Assembly (NCBI GenBank): GCA_026119935.1
Contig: JALRMH010000025.1
Location: forward strand, 62,001-126,000
From: Endothia cerciana
Taxonomy: Eukaryota; Ascomycota; Sordariomycetes; Diaporthales; Cryphonectriaceae
Reading direction: 5' to 3'
Length of the DNA: 64,000 nucleotides
Below, piece by piece: positions 33,360 to 45,124 of the stretch. Each line of letters begins with the position of its first letter. The first letter of the stretch is position 1. Both the position numbers and the translations under genes were made by a program. A model generated the notes under the pieces. That model did not search any database and was not told the origin of the DNA. It saw nothing but the letters and a program-made list of their open reading frames with translations.

Positions 33360-35432
33360 TCACATGATGTCGTTCTGCGTCAAGCCACCGTGATCAGTTT
33401 CCATGGCGTCACCGCCACCGGGCTGTAGGTATCGGACATAGCTGAGCCCGAGCTGGCGCCCACCATACTGATAACCCTGGAACTTGGAGATGGCGGTGTC
33501 GGCTGTCTCGGCAGAATCGAAGCGGACGACACCAGTGCCTCGAGAGCGGCCGCTTGGCTCGTACTGGATCTCTGCCTGTTTGACATCTCCAATGGTGCTG
33601 AAGAGCTCGACGAGATCCTCGTTGCTGGTCGACCATGGAAGCTGTGGGGTATATTAGCCTTTGCCGGGACAAAGGGCACTGGAAGCTGATGCTACTCACG
33701 TTGCGAACGTAGATGGTCTCGCTCCTCTCACCGTCGGCCGTAGCGAAGTCGGTGAAGGGGTTAGGCGGGGCCGAGGAAGCAGCTTGGGGAGCCCCGAATC
33801 CAGGACCACCGGCGCCTCCACCGTAGCCACCTCGTCCACCGTAGCCACCGCCGCCGCCGCCGCCACCGCCACCGCCGAAGCCACCGCGGCCTCCAAACCC
33901 ACCACGGCCTCCGAAGCCGCCGCCAAACCCGCCACGACCGCCGAAGCCGCCACGGCCGCCGAATCCACCTCCGCCCATGTTGTTGGCGAAGCGATCCACG
34001 CGGACCTCGAGGACCCGGCCGTTCCAGTCGTAGCCATTGAACTGTTGGATGGCGTTGCGAGCATCATCAGGAGTTTCAAACACGACAATGCCGGAGCCCT
34101 TCGGTCGGCCATCAGGTCCCAGGTGGACGTCGGCACGGATGACGCCGCCGGTGCGGGCTTGTTAATGGTCTCGTCAGCATCATTCGTTCCAAGGTATGGA
34201 GCTCTGGCGCAGTGACTGGTGCCTTACCTGCTTGTCTAAACAAGTCCTTGAGGTCTTGCCATCCGACAGTATACGGAAGCTGTAAAGAACCGTCAGTCAT
34301 GCCGCCCACGTCTCGTCGTCTCAAAATGAAGCCTACATTGGAGATGTAGAGCTGTCGCTCGTTACCGCCGCCGCCCATGGCACCACCGCCATAAGCGCCG
34401 CCGCCATATCCCATACCGCCGCCGTAGCCTCCGCGGCCGCCGCCCGGAGCGTTGAACCGCGGTTCGGCTTCTCGATCCTGGGTCACCTCAGTATAGATCC
34501 CATACCAATGCAGGTGGCGCCGTCCTTACCTCCCGGACGTAGACGAGACGACCCATCAGGTTCTGGTTGCTCAGCGTCGAGACCGCGTTCTGAGCTTGGT
34601 CCCTCGTAGCATATTCCACAATTCTAGGAGCAGAGCATTAGCGGTGCCGTTGGCCGAGGAGACTGTGGGCCTATGACTTACCCGCATCCCTACAAATACC
34701 GATGGACAACGTCCCAACCCGTCAATCCAACAGTTCCATCAAGAATTGCCATAAGAGGGGAGACCGCAGGGAAAAACAAAATGAAACCAGCCAGAAGCTA
34801 CGTGTAGACGCCCACCTTCGACATTCCATTCGGAAGTTGCAAGACATCGGCATAGAGGACCTCTCCGGCTACAACCAAGGCCGGCCCGTTAGCATCCTAA
34901 ACCCTACTCAGCTTGCACCTCCCCGGGAGAACCCACCCTGGCGCATGAAATCTTTAAGGTGGTGCCACTTGACGTCGTACGACAAGTTGCCGACATAAAC
35001 ACGTCGGTCTTGCTGCGAGTTGTCCCTGATGCTGCTCATCATCTGCTCTCGCGCTTGCGTACGATCCTCGTAGCCGCCTTGGTGTGGCTGCCTGTATCCC
35101 TGGCCCGAACCTCCCGCAGGAGCGCCCTGACCGGTCATGGGACTGCGGGAACGACGTTGTCTGGGGCTGCGAGAGCCGCTTCGGGGCGACAGTGAGCGGT
35201 GGCCGCGGTTGTTGGAACGACCGGGGCTCCGTGATCGACGACGAGATCGAGACCTCTCGCGCTGCAGAGTTCGTGTCAGTAGCTGTTCGAGACAAGCCAA
35301 GCCCCTGTGGAGGTTGCGGCGCCTGGGTCTGCAAGCTGCAGTGTAGAACGAGGCCAACACGAGCCGCGACTGAGAGGACACACGCCCCAGAGCTTAAACC
35401 GGTCGGCCCGCCGGGCTCATGATTGACGACAT
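33360..35432 (-). CDS. SR/RGG RNA-binding protein with three RRMs (GBP2/HRB1 type)
   Basis: Gbp2/Hrb1 proteins bind nascent mRNA with THO/TREX and survey spliced mRNA for export. Nine exons in transcript order: 35432-35400, 35261-34937, 34868-34816, 34689-34682, 34623-34530, 34477-34337, 34279-34228, 34157-33700, 33641-33360; 481 residues. The N-terminus is an Arg/Ser domain (RERSRSRRRSRSPGR). RRM1 is about 97-171 (RVYVGNLSYDVKWHHLKDFM), RRM2 about 212-288 (QLYISN, LPYTVGWQDLKDLF) and RRM3 about 383-460 (IYVRN, LPWSTSNEDLVELF). Gly-rich linkers (GGRGGYGGGMGYGGG; GFGGRGG repeats) separate them. The fourth exon is only 8 nt and supplies part of GCGIVEYATRDQ. The first exon uses a weak GTTTAA donor; a strong GTGAGT at 35643 suggests a spliced 5' UTR. 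Confidence 0.85.
34682..34689 (-). other. 8-nucleotide micro-exon of the GBP2-like gene
   Basis: The eight bases GGATGCGG (minus strand) lie between an AG at 34691-34690 and a GTAAGT at 34681-34676. Including them gives Gly-Cys-Gly and joins SK to IVEYATRDQ in frame, as in related proteins. Skipping them would shift the frame inside RRM1. Confidence 0.8.
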
Positions 35433-37230
35433 GGCTCGGTCATCCAGCACCAGTAGTGTCAGGTACCTTGATGGCCCGGCGGAGCCCCGTCTGATTCAAG
35501 GTCTTCGAGCTGCGGGCCCAAGACGAGCCTGAACACACCCAGACGTCGGGACGGCCTAGCAGGCTAGCTAAAAGGGCGAAGGGGCAAGTATCATAGCGAG
35601 GGCGGGAATGCGGAGCAGATAGGTATTCGAGGTACTCACGGGGCGGTAGGTATCGCCAGAATCTGCTGAAGGAGATATCCAAAGTTAGAAGAATATTGAA
35701 AGGCGTCTGGTAGATAGAAAGCAAGACCCAAGCCCAAAAGTGTGAAAGAAAGCAGGGTGGGAGGAAGACGGGAGAGCGCGGAGGGTAGTTGTAGGCCAGG
35801 GGGGGGGGGGGTCAGATTTGTAGGCCTGTGGCGATTGGGCCAAGCCGAACGTTGGGAAGAGAGAGCTCGTGGGGAGCAATACCCGGTTAGTGCAGGAATG
35901 ATGGGGCAAGCGAGTATGCACAAAGGGGGGTGTGTGGCCGCATCGAGGTTGCCGCACAGAGAGCTCCGCGAAATGGTGCATCTCGACGACAGTAACGAGA
36001 GGTTAGACGCGCGGGACGAGGAAGGGCTAGAGAAGGTAGCAGTACCCGTGCCGCTGTCTGCAGTTGACAGAAACAGGGAGAGGGCCACGGGGGTACAAGA
36101 GTGTAGGGTGGTGAGTGTCGAGGGAGGTCAACGCCAACGCAAGCACATGGAATTGGAAGTAGAAGAGGCTGCATGACGAGAGGGTCTGCGGGATTGCAGA
36201 TTGCATGAGCAGGGCAAAGATGAGCTGCACAGCTGGTACGGACCAGTAGGAAGGAGAGGGCAGGGAATGTGGTATGTGTGAGGCGCCCCCGGCCCAGCCC
36301 CAGCCCGCAGCTACAAGCGCTGGATGCAAGCCGTGCTTGTACATACTCTGTGTACGTCACAAGAGCCATGTCGAGCGAGCAGGCGGGCGAGCATGCAGGC
36401 GGACGGCGGACGGCGGACGGAGTGGTGTATCGCACCCGAGGTGCGGCCATCCCTACTCTGGTGACGGGCACACACCAGAGGCAGGACCATGCGGGAGGTA
36501 CACGGCGGACGAGATGAGAGACTTGGGGCGCCAAGGTCTGAGGCCGTCTCCCCCTGAGAGGACGCCGGCGAGGCTTGTCCGGCGGTTGGGGGCAGCAGTG
36601 AACGTGGAGGAAAGCGACCTACCCATTGTCAAAAGCGTGTCAGACAAGCCTGGTCAGGTTGTGTTGTTGGGTGTGTCCGAGCTCGTGTCGATACAACCAG
36701 AGCAACTGCTGCTCGGGTAGAGAGATCAGGCCGGGAAGTATATTCCGGCTGGGCGAGGTGTCCGTTTTGTCGATTCTGAGGCCGACGAGTCCCCAGGCCA
36801 AGAGATGGGTAATCCTGTTACAGGTCGTAAGCGGAGGGTCCAACGCAAAATGAGCGCGGTCACCTCAGACTTGAGGGTGCACACACGCGAAGCAAGGGGC
36901 GTCTGTGAGTGACAGCAGGTTGGCCTCTTGCAGGACACGACGACAGCAGGACGGCAGGATGTTGCAACCGGACGCTGTGCGTGGATGCGCGTAGTGAGTG
37001 AGGAGGGTGAAAGGTTTGTGGTGCTGCCGCCGGCGCTTGCTGGTACCCGCAACCTCTCGCAGACCCGGAATTTTGCTGCAGTGGAGGAGGCACGGGACGG
37101 ACCAGGAAACGTCCCCAAGACGGAGCCAGGTCCCAGGGACAAGGTGACAGGTACAGATGGCCGGCAGAGGGAACGTGTCTGGTATGCAAATCTCCGTAGC
37201 GAGTACGAGTAGGTAATGGCAGACACGCCG

Positions 37231-37279
<49 letters not shown>
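37231..37279 (+). repeat. TGGC tetranucleotide microsatellite
   Basis: About twelve perfect tandem copies of TGGC. The minus strand would read as repeated Ser-Gln-Pro-Ala, but no gene is supported there. Confidence 0.9.
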
Positions 37280-40200
37280 TCTGATGGTCCACCCGGTAAG
37301 CAGTGACCCCGTCCAGACTCTGGAGCAGCCTGGTACCTTTTGTTCACGTCTCGATTGGCGAAAGATGGCGTGCAGAGAGAGTGGATGCCAGCAGGGTAGC
37401 CCAGCACAGCACGGGGCAGGTCTGGGCAGGGCAGGGCTGTCAAGGGGATGGGGATGGGAGGGCAGGATATGTGATCGAGATGAGGCTGGACAGGGAGCTT
37501 GGTGACGGGCCCCCCCCACAGGGCAGGGCGCTGATTGAGGGCTCGGGTGGAGGTAGGAAGGGGGAGCAAACTACCTTTTGGTAGGGAGTCGAGATCGCCG
37601 TCGTGTTGTGTCCTTCAGAATCGTTTGACCGTGGTGTGATGTCCTCCCGGCGTGCGTCAAGCCAGGAACGAGATCCGATCCGCTACCGCGATGTCGGAAT
37701 TTCAGGGTCCAGAGTTGAGAACCAGATGGATTTCTGGGTACGTGAGGGCCCCCCCGGGTGCTCCAGATGCCTTGCCGAAGATGTCTCTGCTGGGCGCCTG
37801 GTGGAGGTGCCAGACGTGATCCACGAAGGGCTGGGAGCCGAGCAGCCGCGTCCGGAGCTTCCAAGAGCTGTCTCACAGCGGCGTGTCGCGGGTCTGCGCG
37901 TCTGGGTGAGCGCACGCGAGCGAGAGTGGAGGGGGGTTAGGTTCAGGTAGGTAGGTAGGTGAGGTAACGCAGTACCGCCGTACAGCTCTGGGTTTGGGGG
38001 GGGGGGGTGGGTTGATGGGGACGGCAAGACGGCGCGGAGTTTTCTCAACGGAGAGGGAGCCGGGAGCTTGAGAAAAGCTGTTGAAGCAAGTCTTGTCAGG
38101 TCCTGGAGTCGACGGTGGGTCACCTGGCCCCTGCGTCGTCCTTGCTGATTGGTGGCAGCGCTCCCTGTTCAGGGGTCCGTGGAGGTGGGTATTGGACCTG
38201 ATATTGGAGCAGGGGGCATTAGGGTCCTAGCTTCCGTAGATCTATGCCCCAAGACCACCTGCTGCCTCCCTTGGACCATCCGACACACAGCAGGCTCAAC
38301 ATTCCTACCGCACCCCTTCCCTGCGCAGCTATGGCCTGTGGGCTTGCGATGTGCTCAGAGTGCGGGGTGGGGGGAGGCGCGCTCTCGAGCATGTCATGGG
38401 GGTTACTATGGGACGTGTCTGCGGATATACACAGCCGCCTTTCCAATTCATGCCTACCACTGCCTGGCCTCCCGATGTCGTCCCTCTCCTAGACTTCCAA
38501 GGTTGCCCCTCCTGACAACCAACCATCGAACTGATCCTTTAGGGATATGGCGGTAATGTGTGTATATACTGCTGTTACCTTCACTAGGTTAGTGACCGTA
38601 TTAGGACTTGTAAGCCAGTCGAGGCCTTTAAAACCCTATCGAGGCTTGAGACTCTGTAATGCAATAGCAGAGCACAGAGGGCGGTTTTTGAGACGCACGG
38701 TACGGTTGCACCTCGCCTTTTTCTTTTTTTTCTTCTTTTCTTTTCTTTTCTTTCTTCAGGCGACAGGCCCTACATCTCCCAGATTGATTACTGCCTGCGT
38801 GCATGATGGGGCCATCCGGAGAGCCCATCGTTGAACAGGACCGCATCTTACTTCTGAGCGAAGAAGGCTCTTGTTTTCTCCTCTCGCGGTGGTCAGATGG
38901 ACTGGACCTTGTGCCTATGCAATACAGCACATACACCAACCTCGTAAAGGAGGCTCTTCAGGTCTTAGACTGTATCGTGTGATCTCCCTCAACAAAGATC
39001 TGAACGATCCGACGCTAAAGGTTGCCGCTCCGGGATCCTCATCCCATGTGGTACAGTACATACCATAGCGCCAACTGGCTGCGAAGCAAGCACTTTACTA
39101 TTATACAGCATGGCGCAGAGAATCGTCAAGACACTCTCAGAGGATACTCAAGCCATGTACCTAGTCGGTTCCTCCTTGCTTGCTCAGTGGTGCGCCGAGT
39201 CTCGCCCAGTTCCCAGCCGTCCCACCTTTCCGCTCCCCAAATGCTCGAGCCTCGAGGCTGGCTGGGCCGCCGCCCGACGCTTGGCCGCGCAGCGCGGCGG
39301 CTGACCACCCATCAAGACAGCTGAGGCGAGCGGAAAGTCAAAAGCATTGTGCAGAAATTTTCCCTGTTGCTAGACAAGAGACCAAAGTTGACCCGGTATC
39401 CGGAAGCGCTTGCCAAACAGGGACAGATATTACGACAGCAGATCATCTCGTCTACTGAAACTTGGCCAATGAAGAGCCGTCTGCTGCCATCTCCGGTGGT
39501 ACTTTATATGTGATCGCTCCTCTGAATGGATGCCTCCCTTGGTCCAAGGCATGAATGACGAGGGGTCGCACAGCGGGCTGTCGAGCCAAGGCGTGACTCA
39601 AAAAGGGCGGCATTGCGCCGTACACTGGCAAATAACCGCATAGAACGGCCTGGGAAAACCTGCAGTAGGTCGGTAGGAAGGACAAAGGACAACAGCTATC
39701 GGGTCACCCCCGTGACAGCTCTGGTACACCGTGCGTAGGCGTTCGCTGGCTTACGGTCATCATGGCGGGAACCGAGATGTCCACGGATCCATGACACCAT
39801 GGACACGACATACCGGTACTTGGAAGACAGCGTACGGTATCTTCAGCTGTCATTTTTGCTGCTTTTGTGAGGCACGAAATGCGAGAGTCGCATAACGTAG
39901 ACAGAGACTTTTGCGGCTCGTCACCCAACCCTGTCACCTATTCCAGGTCAGAAAGGGGTTAGAAGGTTTGGGCTTGGGAAACCAGTCGAGATCCCGAGCA
40001 ACCTAGAAGGCGGAAGCCGAACCGAACCTGTCCAGAAAATATAGAAATCCCGGACTTGGGACTGAGGAAGGCGGGGCTAGGAAGAGGAAATCCGGACTGA
40101 CGAGGTCGACGGGGCATGTGAGAAGACCCAAAAGTCGTTATCTCTATGTAGCGCAGTTCACCCGTGAAGAGTACCTGAGCAGCTGGTTGGACCCGGAGTA

Positions 40201-41595
40201 TGAAGCTGTCTGTACTCGAGCCATTTCGACAGGCTGTCACGATGAATGGGTTTTGGACTTAGTGTGGCATGGACTTCTGCAGGCTGGGGAGCCCGCCGTG
40301 CACCCATTGCTGACGGAATGATCTTGTCCACCATACTTTTTCGAGTATACTTCTATGGCCCTGTATGTCTTGGGCAGGCGTCCCCGTCCGGGGGTGGAAG
40401 TGCACGTCAGGACGACGAAGACAGGTCTGTACCTCGTTCATGGATGGACGTCGCGGTTGCGATCTATCAACGATTACATAAGTGAGTGGAGGGGGTCTTC
40501 TCCCACAATCAGCCCTCGGGATCTAACCCGTGCCGCCCACAGGTCCTCCGGTCATCAGCCTGTCAGGGAGGGAGAAGTGGGGCTCCCCTTACATACTATG
40601 TAATGGTCGTATTCTGGGGTCCAGAAGTTCTCGACTCCACCCGGGACATACGCGGATCCTACATCGATCTGCATCCGCTGACAGGCATCACATCACGAAC
40701 CGCTCCTCCAACGACCGCGACTTGATGCACGGCTACGGCAACAATCTCCGCGCGTGATGCAGTCCTACGCTTGCTGCTGCACAGCACAACTATCATAGCC
40801 CTGATGTGTCTCCTGCGGATCTCCCACACTGCTTCTATGGAAACCTCAGAAAGAGAAGGACCATGAATGGTTCGGATCGCACAGTAATGCTCGCCGTGTC
40901 AGGCTTTCCTGGAAGCCTATCTTGATGCTCGCGGCTGCTGCAGCTCCAGGTCACTTTCCGACAGTGTCCTTTTCGCACCAACCTCCTTGGCCAGTCAAGA
41001 TTCTTTTGCATCGCATAGCGGAACATATCTTCATCGCACCTTTCATAACCGTGTGCCCAGCGAAAGGTACCTTGGCGCTTCTACATTCTCGCCCGCTACC
41101 AGGATCCCTTCACCGGTGGGCTGGTGTTAGCCATGGGAGGATTAGAATCACACCTCACCCTGCTCTATCAGTGGTCGTCACGGCACTTTCTGGAGGGCTC
41201 AGGCTTGCCGTCCTCGACCCTCCTACGCATATCTCCTAATGACATCGTGCCGATAGCGTGCCTCGCTCGGCTACAGCTTGTGGAGCTCCAGTCACAGGTT
41301 TAGCCCCTGGCTGTATCTTGCAGAAGACTGTGACATAGTCTGGCCTGATCAGCACATCGACCGCGTCTCTGCGCACCAGGTCTACTAGCACATTACTGGG
41401 TAGGTGCCAGCAATAAGATGTGCCACTCAGAAGTCTTAGCCTGTACAGGCGTTCTAACTCTGTCCCAAGGACTAAGCGCGGGAGATTGAAGAAACACATA
41501 TTCGTCCTACCGCAAGCAACTCGAAAATACAGAGGAGGTTGGATGATGTCAAAGCGGTACAATTTTCCAATGGACGATCCGACTCGGTATGTCAT

Positions 41596-41641
41596 CTCTC
41601 TCTCACCCTCTCACTCACACACACTCTCTCTCTCTCTCCTC
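41596..41641 (+). repeat. CT-rich microsatellite
   Basis: Interrupted CT and CA dinucleotides, ending in about eight uninterrupted CT units. Intergenic. Confidence 0.7.
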
Positions 41642-43811
41642 TCATGATCCTTTACTAGGATATCATCTGTGAAGATGGCCTTGAGTTCCTCATGTTCTAC
41701 TGAGTGATGAGCACACCTGGTAGTTCTTCTGGGTGCTCAGTACTCGAAAGTCAAGGAATGTTCTAGACTCAACCCGATGAGTACAGAACCGGCGGACCGC
41801 CCAACGGGGCTGAACCCGGATGACAGCTGCAAGCCTTGTGCCAGTATCATTCTATGCTGCAACTGAAAAGTACAGCTCTTTGAGTTCTCAATGTTGGTCG
41901 AGTAGGATGATGTTCCCCTGCAGGTGCCTTTTTCGACGGATCTGGTGGTGCAAGGAACAGTAATGTGCTATGTGAGAGAGAAGCACGATCCAGCCTTGAC
42001 CATCGTCTGGTTGAAAAGGCCGATCTTCGAGCCCCAGGGGCCTATACTATCAAAACAATGCTTATCACCCACCGGAGACCTCGGACTTGATGTGGTTGGG
42101 CTGCAGTGGACTGCAGCTCACTGCAGCCCATTGCATCTCCCGAGAGACATCAGCAGCATCGCCGCTCAAGGGTCTTGAGGAATCCTACTACCAGCAGGCA
42201 CTCGACCATTCCAGGCCCTCATTGGCACCATCGAGCCGCCCGTGGAGAATCGATACCCTTGAACGGGACAACGCTCTGGCCAATCTCGAGTCCTGCCTGG
42301 ACTTTGGTGGCGACACAGCGTCTGTAGCCTACCCGTTCTGTCTAGGGAGCGATCCAGTGGGCCTCTCAGGAAAGACAAGACCTTGATACGAGATGCAAGC
42401 CACTCAGCCAGATGTAGCGCAATTTTCGATGGTCGCCGTGGGCCAGCCCAAGCTCAGAGGGTAAGCGGACCCAGATCCAGGACACAGGCACCATCTTTGC
42501 ACCTTACTATCCTGCGGAGGAGGTACTCCGCCCGGCTATCTGCGGATTTTGACCCCCAAAAGCTGTGTAGGGCACGGCTGAGGGAGGTTTCGACTTTACA
42601 AGAGTCCCACTAGGCGCAAAGGCTGATTGCCTGTCGGTGATCCCGAGCCGTTCTGAACGAGCGTTAAGAGGCTGCCCTGTTTGGAATCGAGATCGAGACC
42701 ATTTACAACAAGCCGATGGTTACAGAGAGACCCGCAGATGACCTGTCATTCGAGTGAATGTGCAAGATCAGGATTCCTTTTCCCAGGCTCTGCAGGTCTA
42801 ATGCAGTGGCTGCCACAACCGGAGGTCCGTTTGACTTTCCAGGATGTAGCAGAGACTTGTGGGCAACAGGATGTGATCACACTTCGGCAACGGGTGCACG
42901 AATTGAGAGGGTTACAGGAACAAGGAGCTGAGAAGAAGATACTTACCATTGGCTCAGTTGATTTCTACCTAACGATGCTACGACAAGTGAGCTGGTGGCT
43001 CACCCCGTTGGCAGTGCTGACGACACCACGAGAGCAGAAGCGAGGGACAAAATTGCGACGTCCCACGACCACTACAGATTCGAGGACCTGTGTCTCGGCC
43101 CGCGACCATGACTGCTACTTTCGTGCTCACCATATAGGGGAATGCAGGGTACTGTACAGCTGTCGAACGGGACAATTTGGCAAAACGTTCGTACTCGTAC
43201 CCACCTTCTCAGTCCCTCCACGGGAGCAGCTAATGCTGGAGGCTTAGGCGCGCGAAAGATAAGTCTATTGCAAGGGAACTCGAACCTATCAAGTGAAAAC
43301 CTTCAATCTATTCAACCAGTTTCGTTTCAGCGCTGTTCTTCAGAATCGCCCCCTGGTGTACATACGTGGTTGTATTCCTCCGAAGGTGCATGTGAAGAGT
43401 CGAGGGATAATCGAAAATAAACACAAGCCAGGAAAAGGCCTACGAATACCACTGCATACCTAAACTCCAAAAGGTCAGCAAATCGCCGTGGGCGTCCCTC
43501 GGGACCACCAGCGGAGCGGGAGGGAGTCGTCGAGGCCGCCTCGCTGCTTGCAGGGACAGTCCCTGTAGCCCGTAACGGGAATAACGGGCGATCCCCGCTT
43601 CGTGGAACCTTAGCAGTGCTTAGCAGATCGCATCACATCATTGACAGCTCGGAACGGGAGCCAATTTTTTTTTCCCCCTCCTGGTCGTCCCCCCTGCCTT
43701 GTAGCGCGATGCGAAGCAACGATAACGCGACGCGACTCATCTAGCGATCTGCTGTTCTGCCGAATTGATTCTTGAGTGCGATCCAACAGGCGACACGGGT
43801 AGAGCAGCACT

Positions 43812-44793
43812 ATGGCCGCGATGCCTTCTAGACTGCCGCCCTGCCGTGCAGCACTACGCGCCCGGCCGCAGCGTCTCCAGGGCAGACCAGCCACAGGAGT
43901 AGCTCTCGTCGCATGCCGGAGTCTCACCACGGCTACCTTCAGCAGCCCAGCACCATGCCAACAAAGACCGCGAACCGACCTGCCCAGGTCGCAGTCATAC
44001 TCCCAACCGTCTTCCTCCTTCTCCCCCCGCCGCCACTCGTACCACTCCTACGACCATCCCACGCCCGACTCTCCCTTCTCCCCGACTGAGCGCGCCATCC
44101 TGACTGCCGCATACGCACGCACCCCCGCACACGGGTTCTCACAAGCGGCGCTAGCTCTAGGCGCAAGAGACGCGGGATACCTGGACATCAGCACGAATCT
44201 ACTCCCCCACGGCGTATTCAGCCTGATCCAGTGGCACCTAGTGTCGCAGCGGGAGGCTCTGGCCGGCAAGGCGCAGAAGTTGTTCGCCGAGATAGAGCAG
44301 GAAGGCCAACGGATGGGCGTGGGAAGAAAGTTGGAGACGCTGACGTGGGAGAGGTTGGTGGGCAACAGGGAGGTGGTCGGGCGGTGGCAGGAGGTAAGCC
44401 AAGACGTCGAGGAAGGACAGAAAACAAGTGGTTGGTTTGCTGATACGCCGATGGCCCCAGGCACTCGCGGTCATGGCACAGCCGAGCTACGTCCCCGAGT
44501 CCCTTAAGGAGCTCGCCAAACTGTCAGATGAGATATGGTTCCTCGTGGGCGACACCTCGGTTGACCCCTCCTGGTACACAAAGCGCGCATCTCTGTCGGC
44601 CATCTACGCCTCGACCGAACTATTCATGACGACTGACAGGTCGGAAGATTTTGCCGACACGAGGAAATTCCTGCGCAGAAGACTAGAGGAGGTGCAGGAC
44701 GTCGGCGGATCACTGAGGGCGTTGGGCCAGTGGGTCGGATTCACAGCGGGTGCGGGCCTGAACGTGCTTAGGAGCAAGGGCATGCGGATATGA
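43812..44793 (+). CDS. COQ9: Ubiquinone biosynthesis protein COQ9, mitochondrial
   Basis: Coq9 is a lipid-binding, TetR-fold-like protein of the mitochondrial matrix that presents Q precursors to the hydroxylase Coq7. Exons 43812-44393 and 44461-44793, with a 67-bp intron in phase 0, give 304 residues. An Arg/Ser-rich presequence covers about the first 80 residues. The conserved core starts at TERAILTAAYARTPAHGFSQ, continues through LPHGVFSLIQWHLVSQREAL, and after the intron has ALAVMAQPSYVPESLKELAK, LSDEIWFLVGDTSVDPSWYT and KRASLSAIYASTELFMT. ATG 43812 is first in frame; a second at 43821 is possible. Confidence 0.94.
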
Positions 44794-45124
44794 AAAAAAG
44801 CTGTACAAGCATGGCTCACCGGGTCAGATGAGCATCGCCTCCTTGCGATAATGCACGCGGGGCAGAGGGCTGCCCAATGCTTCGTCCAGGATGCTTGTGT
44901 TAGACTATCACGGCGAGGGCCAGAACACGGTCCGATTCGTGTCGCGAAGCCACCTCAAATGGGTATCTCGACAGGTAAAGCAAGCGTCAAGATGAATCAA
45001 CTAGAACTCCGTCCCATATCCTTTCCTATCCGCTGAATCGTCTCATGGATATCTACAAGCGCAATCAGACGAGAAGCAGCTCATCAAGCGAGAGGTACAC
45101 CGTTGTTTGTACAGACTCTCCCCC
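44794..45124. other. Convergent 3' region, COQ9 and SMC6
   Basis: About 330 bp between converging stop codons. Presumed 3' UTRs; no gene. Confidence 0.5.

Larger units (their letters stand above)
35433..43811. other. 8.4-kb block without a recognisable gene
   Basis: The left end includes a likely 5' UTR exon of the GBP2-like gene ending at a GTGAGT donor (35643). The rest has only short open frames. Longest candidates are 36865-37569 (minus, low complexity, runs through the TGGC repeat), 42681-43247 (plus) and 41236-41595 (minus); none shows a domain. Base composition is not strongly AT-rich, so heavy repeat-induced point mutation is not obvious. It holds a TGGC microsatellite, a pyrimidine tract ending TTCTTCAG at about 38720-38759 and a CT-rich tract near 41600-41640. 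I see no terminal repeats. Confidence 0.45.

Noticed and set aside
42681..43247. 188-codon plus-strand frame
   Set aside because: No family motif; codon pattern not convincing. Kept only as part of the gene-empty block.
43260..43340. Possible tRNA B box on the minus strand (GGTTCGAG)
   Set aside because: The position that must be C at the start of the T-stem 3' side is T, no T-stem pairs, and no A box or acceptor stem was found.
38500..43500. RIP-mutated transposon
   Set aside because: Composition is not strongly AT-rich and no terminal repeats or transposase motif were seen.
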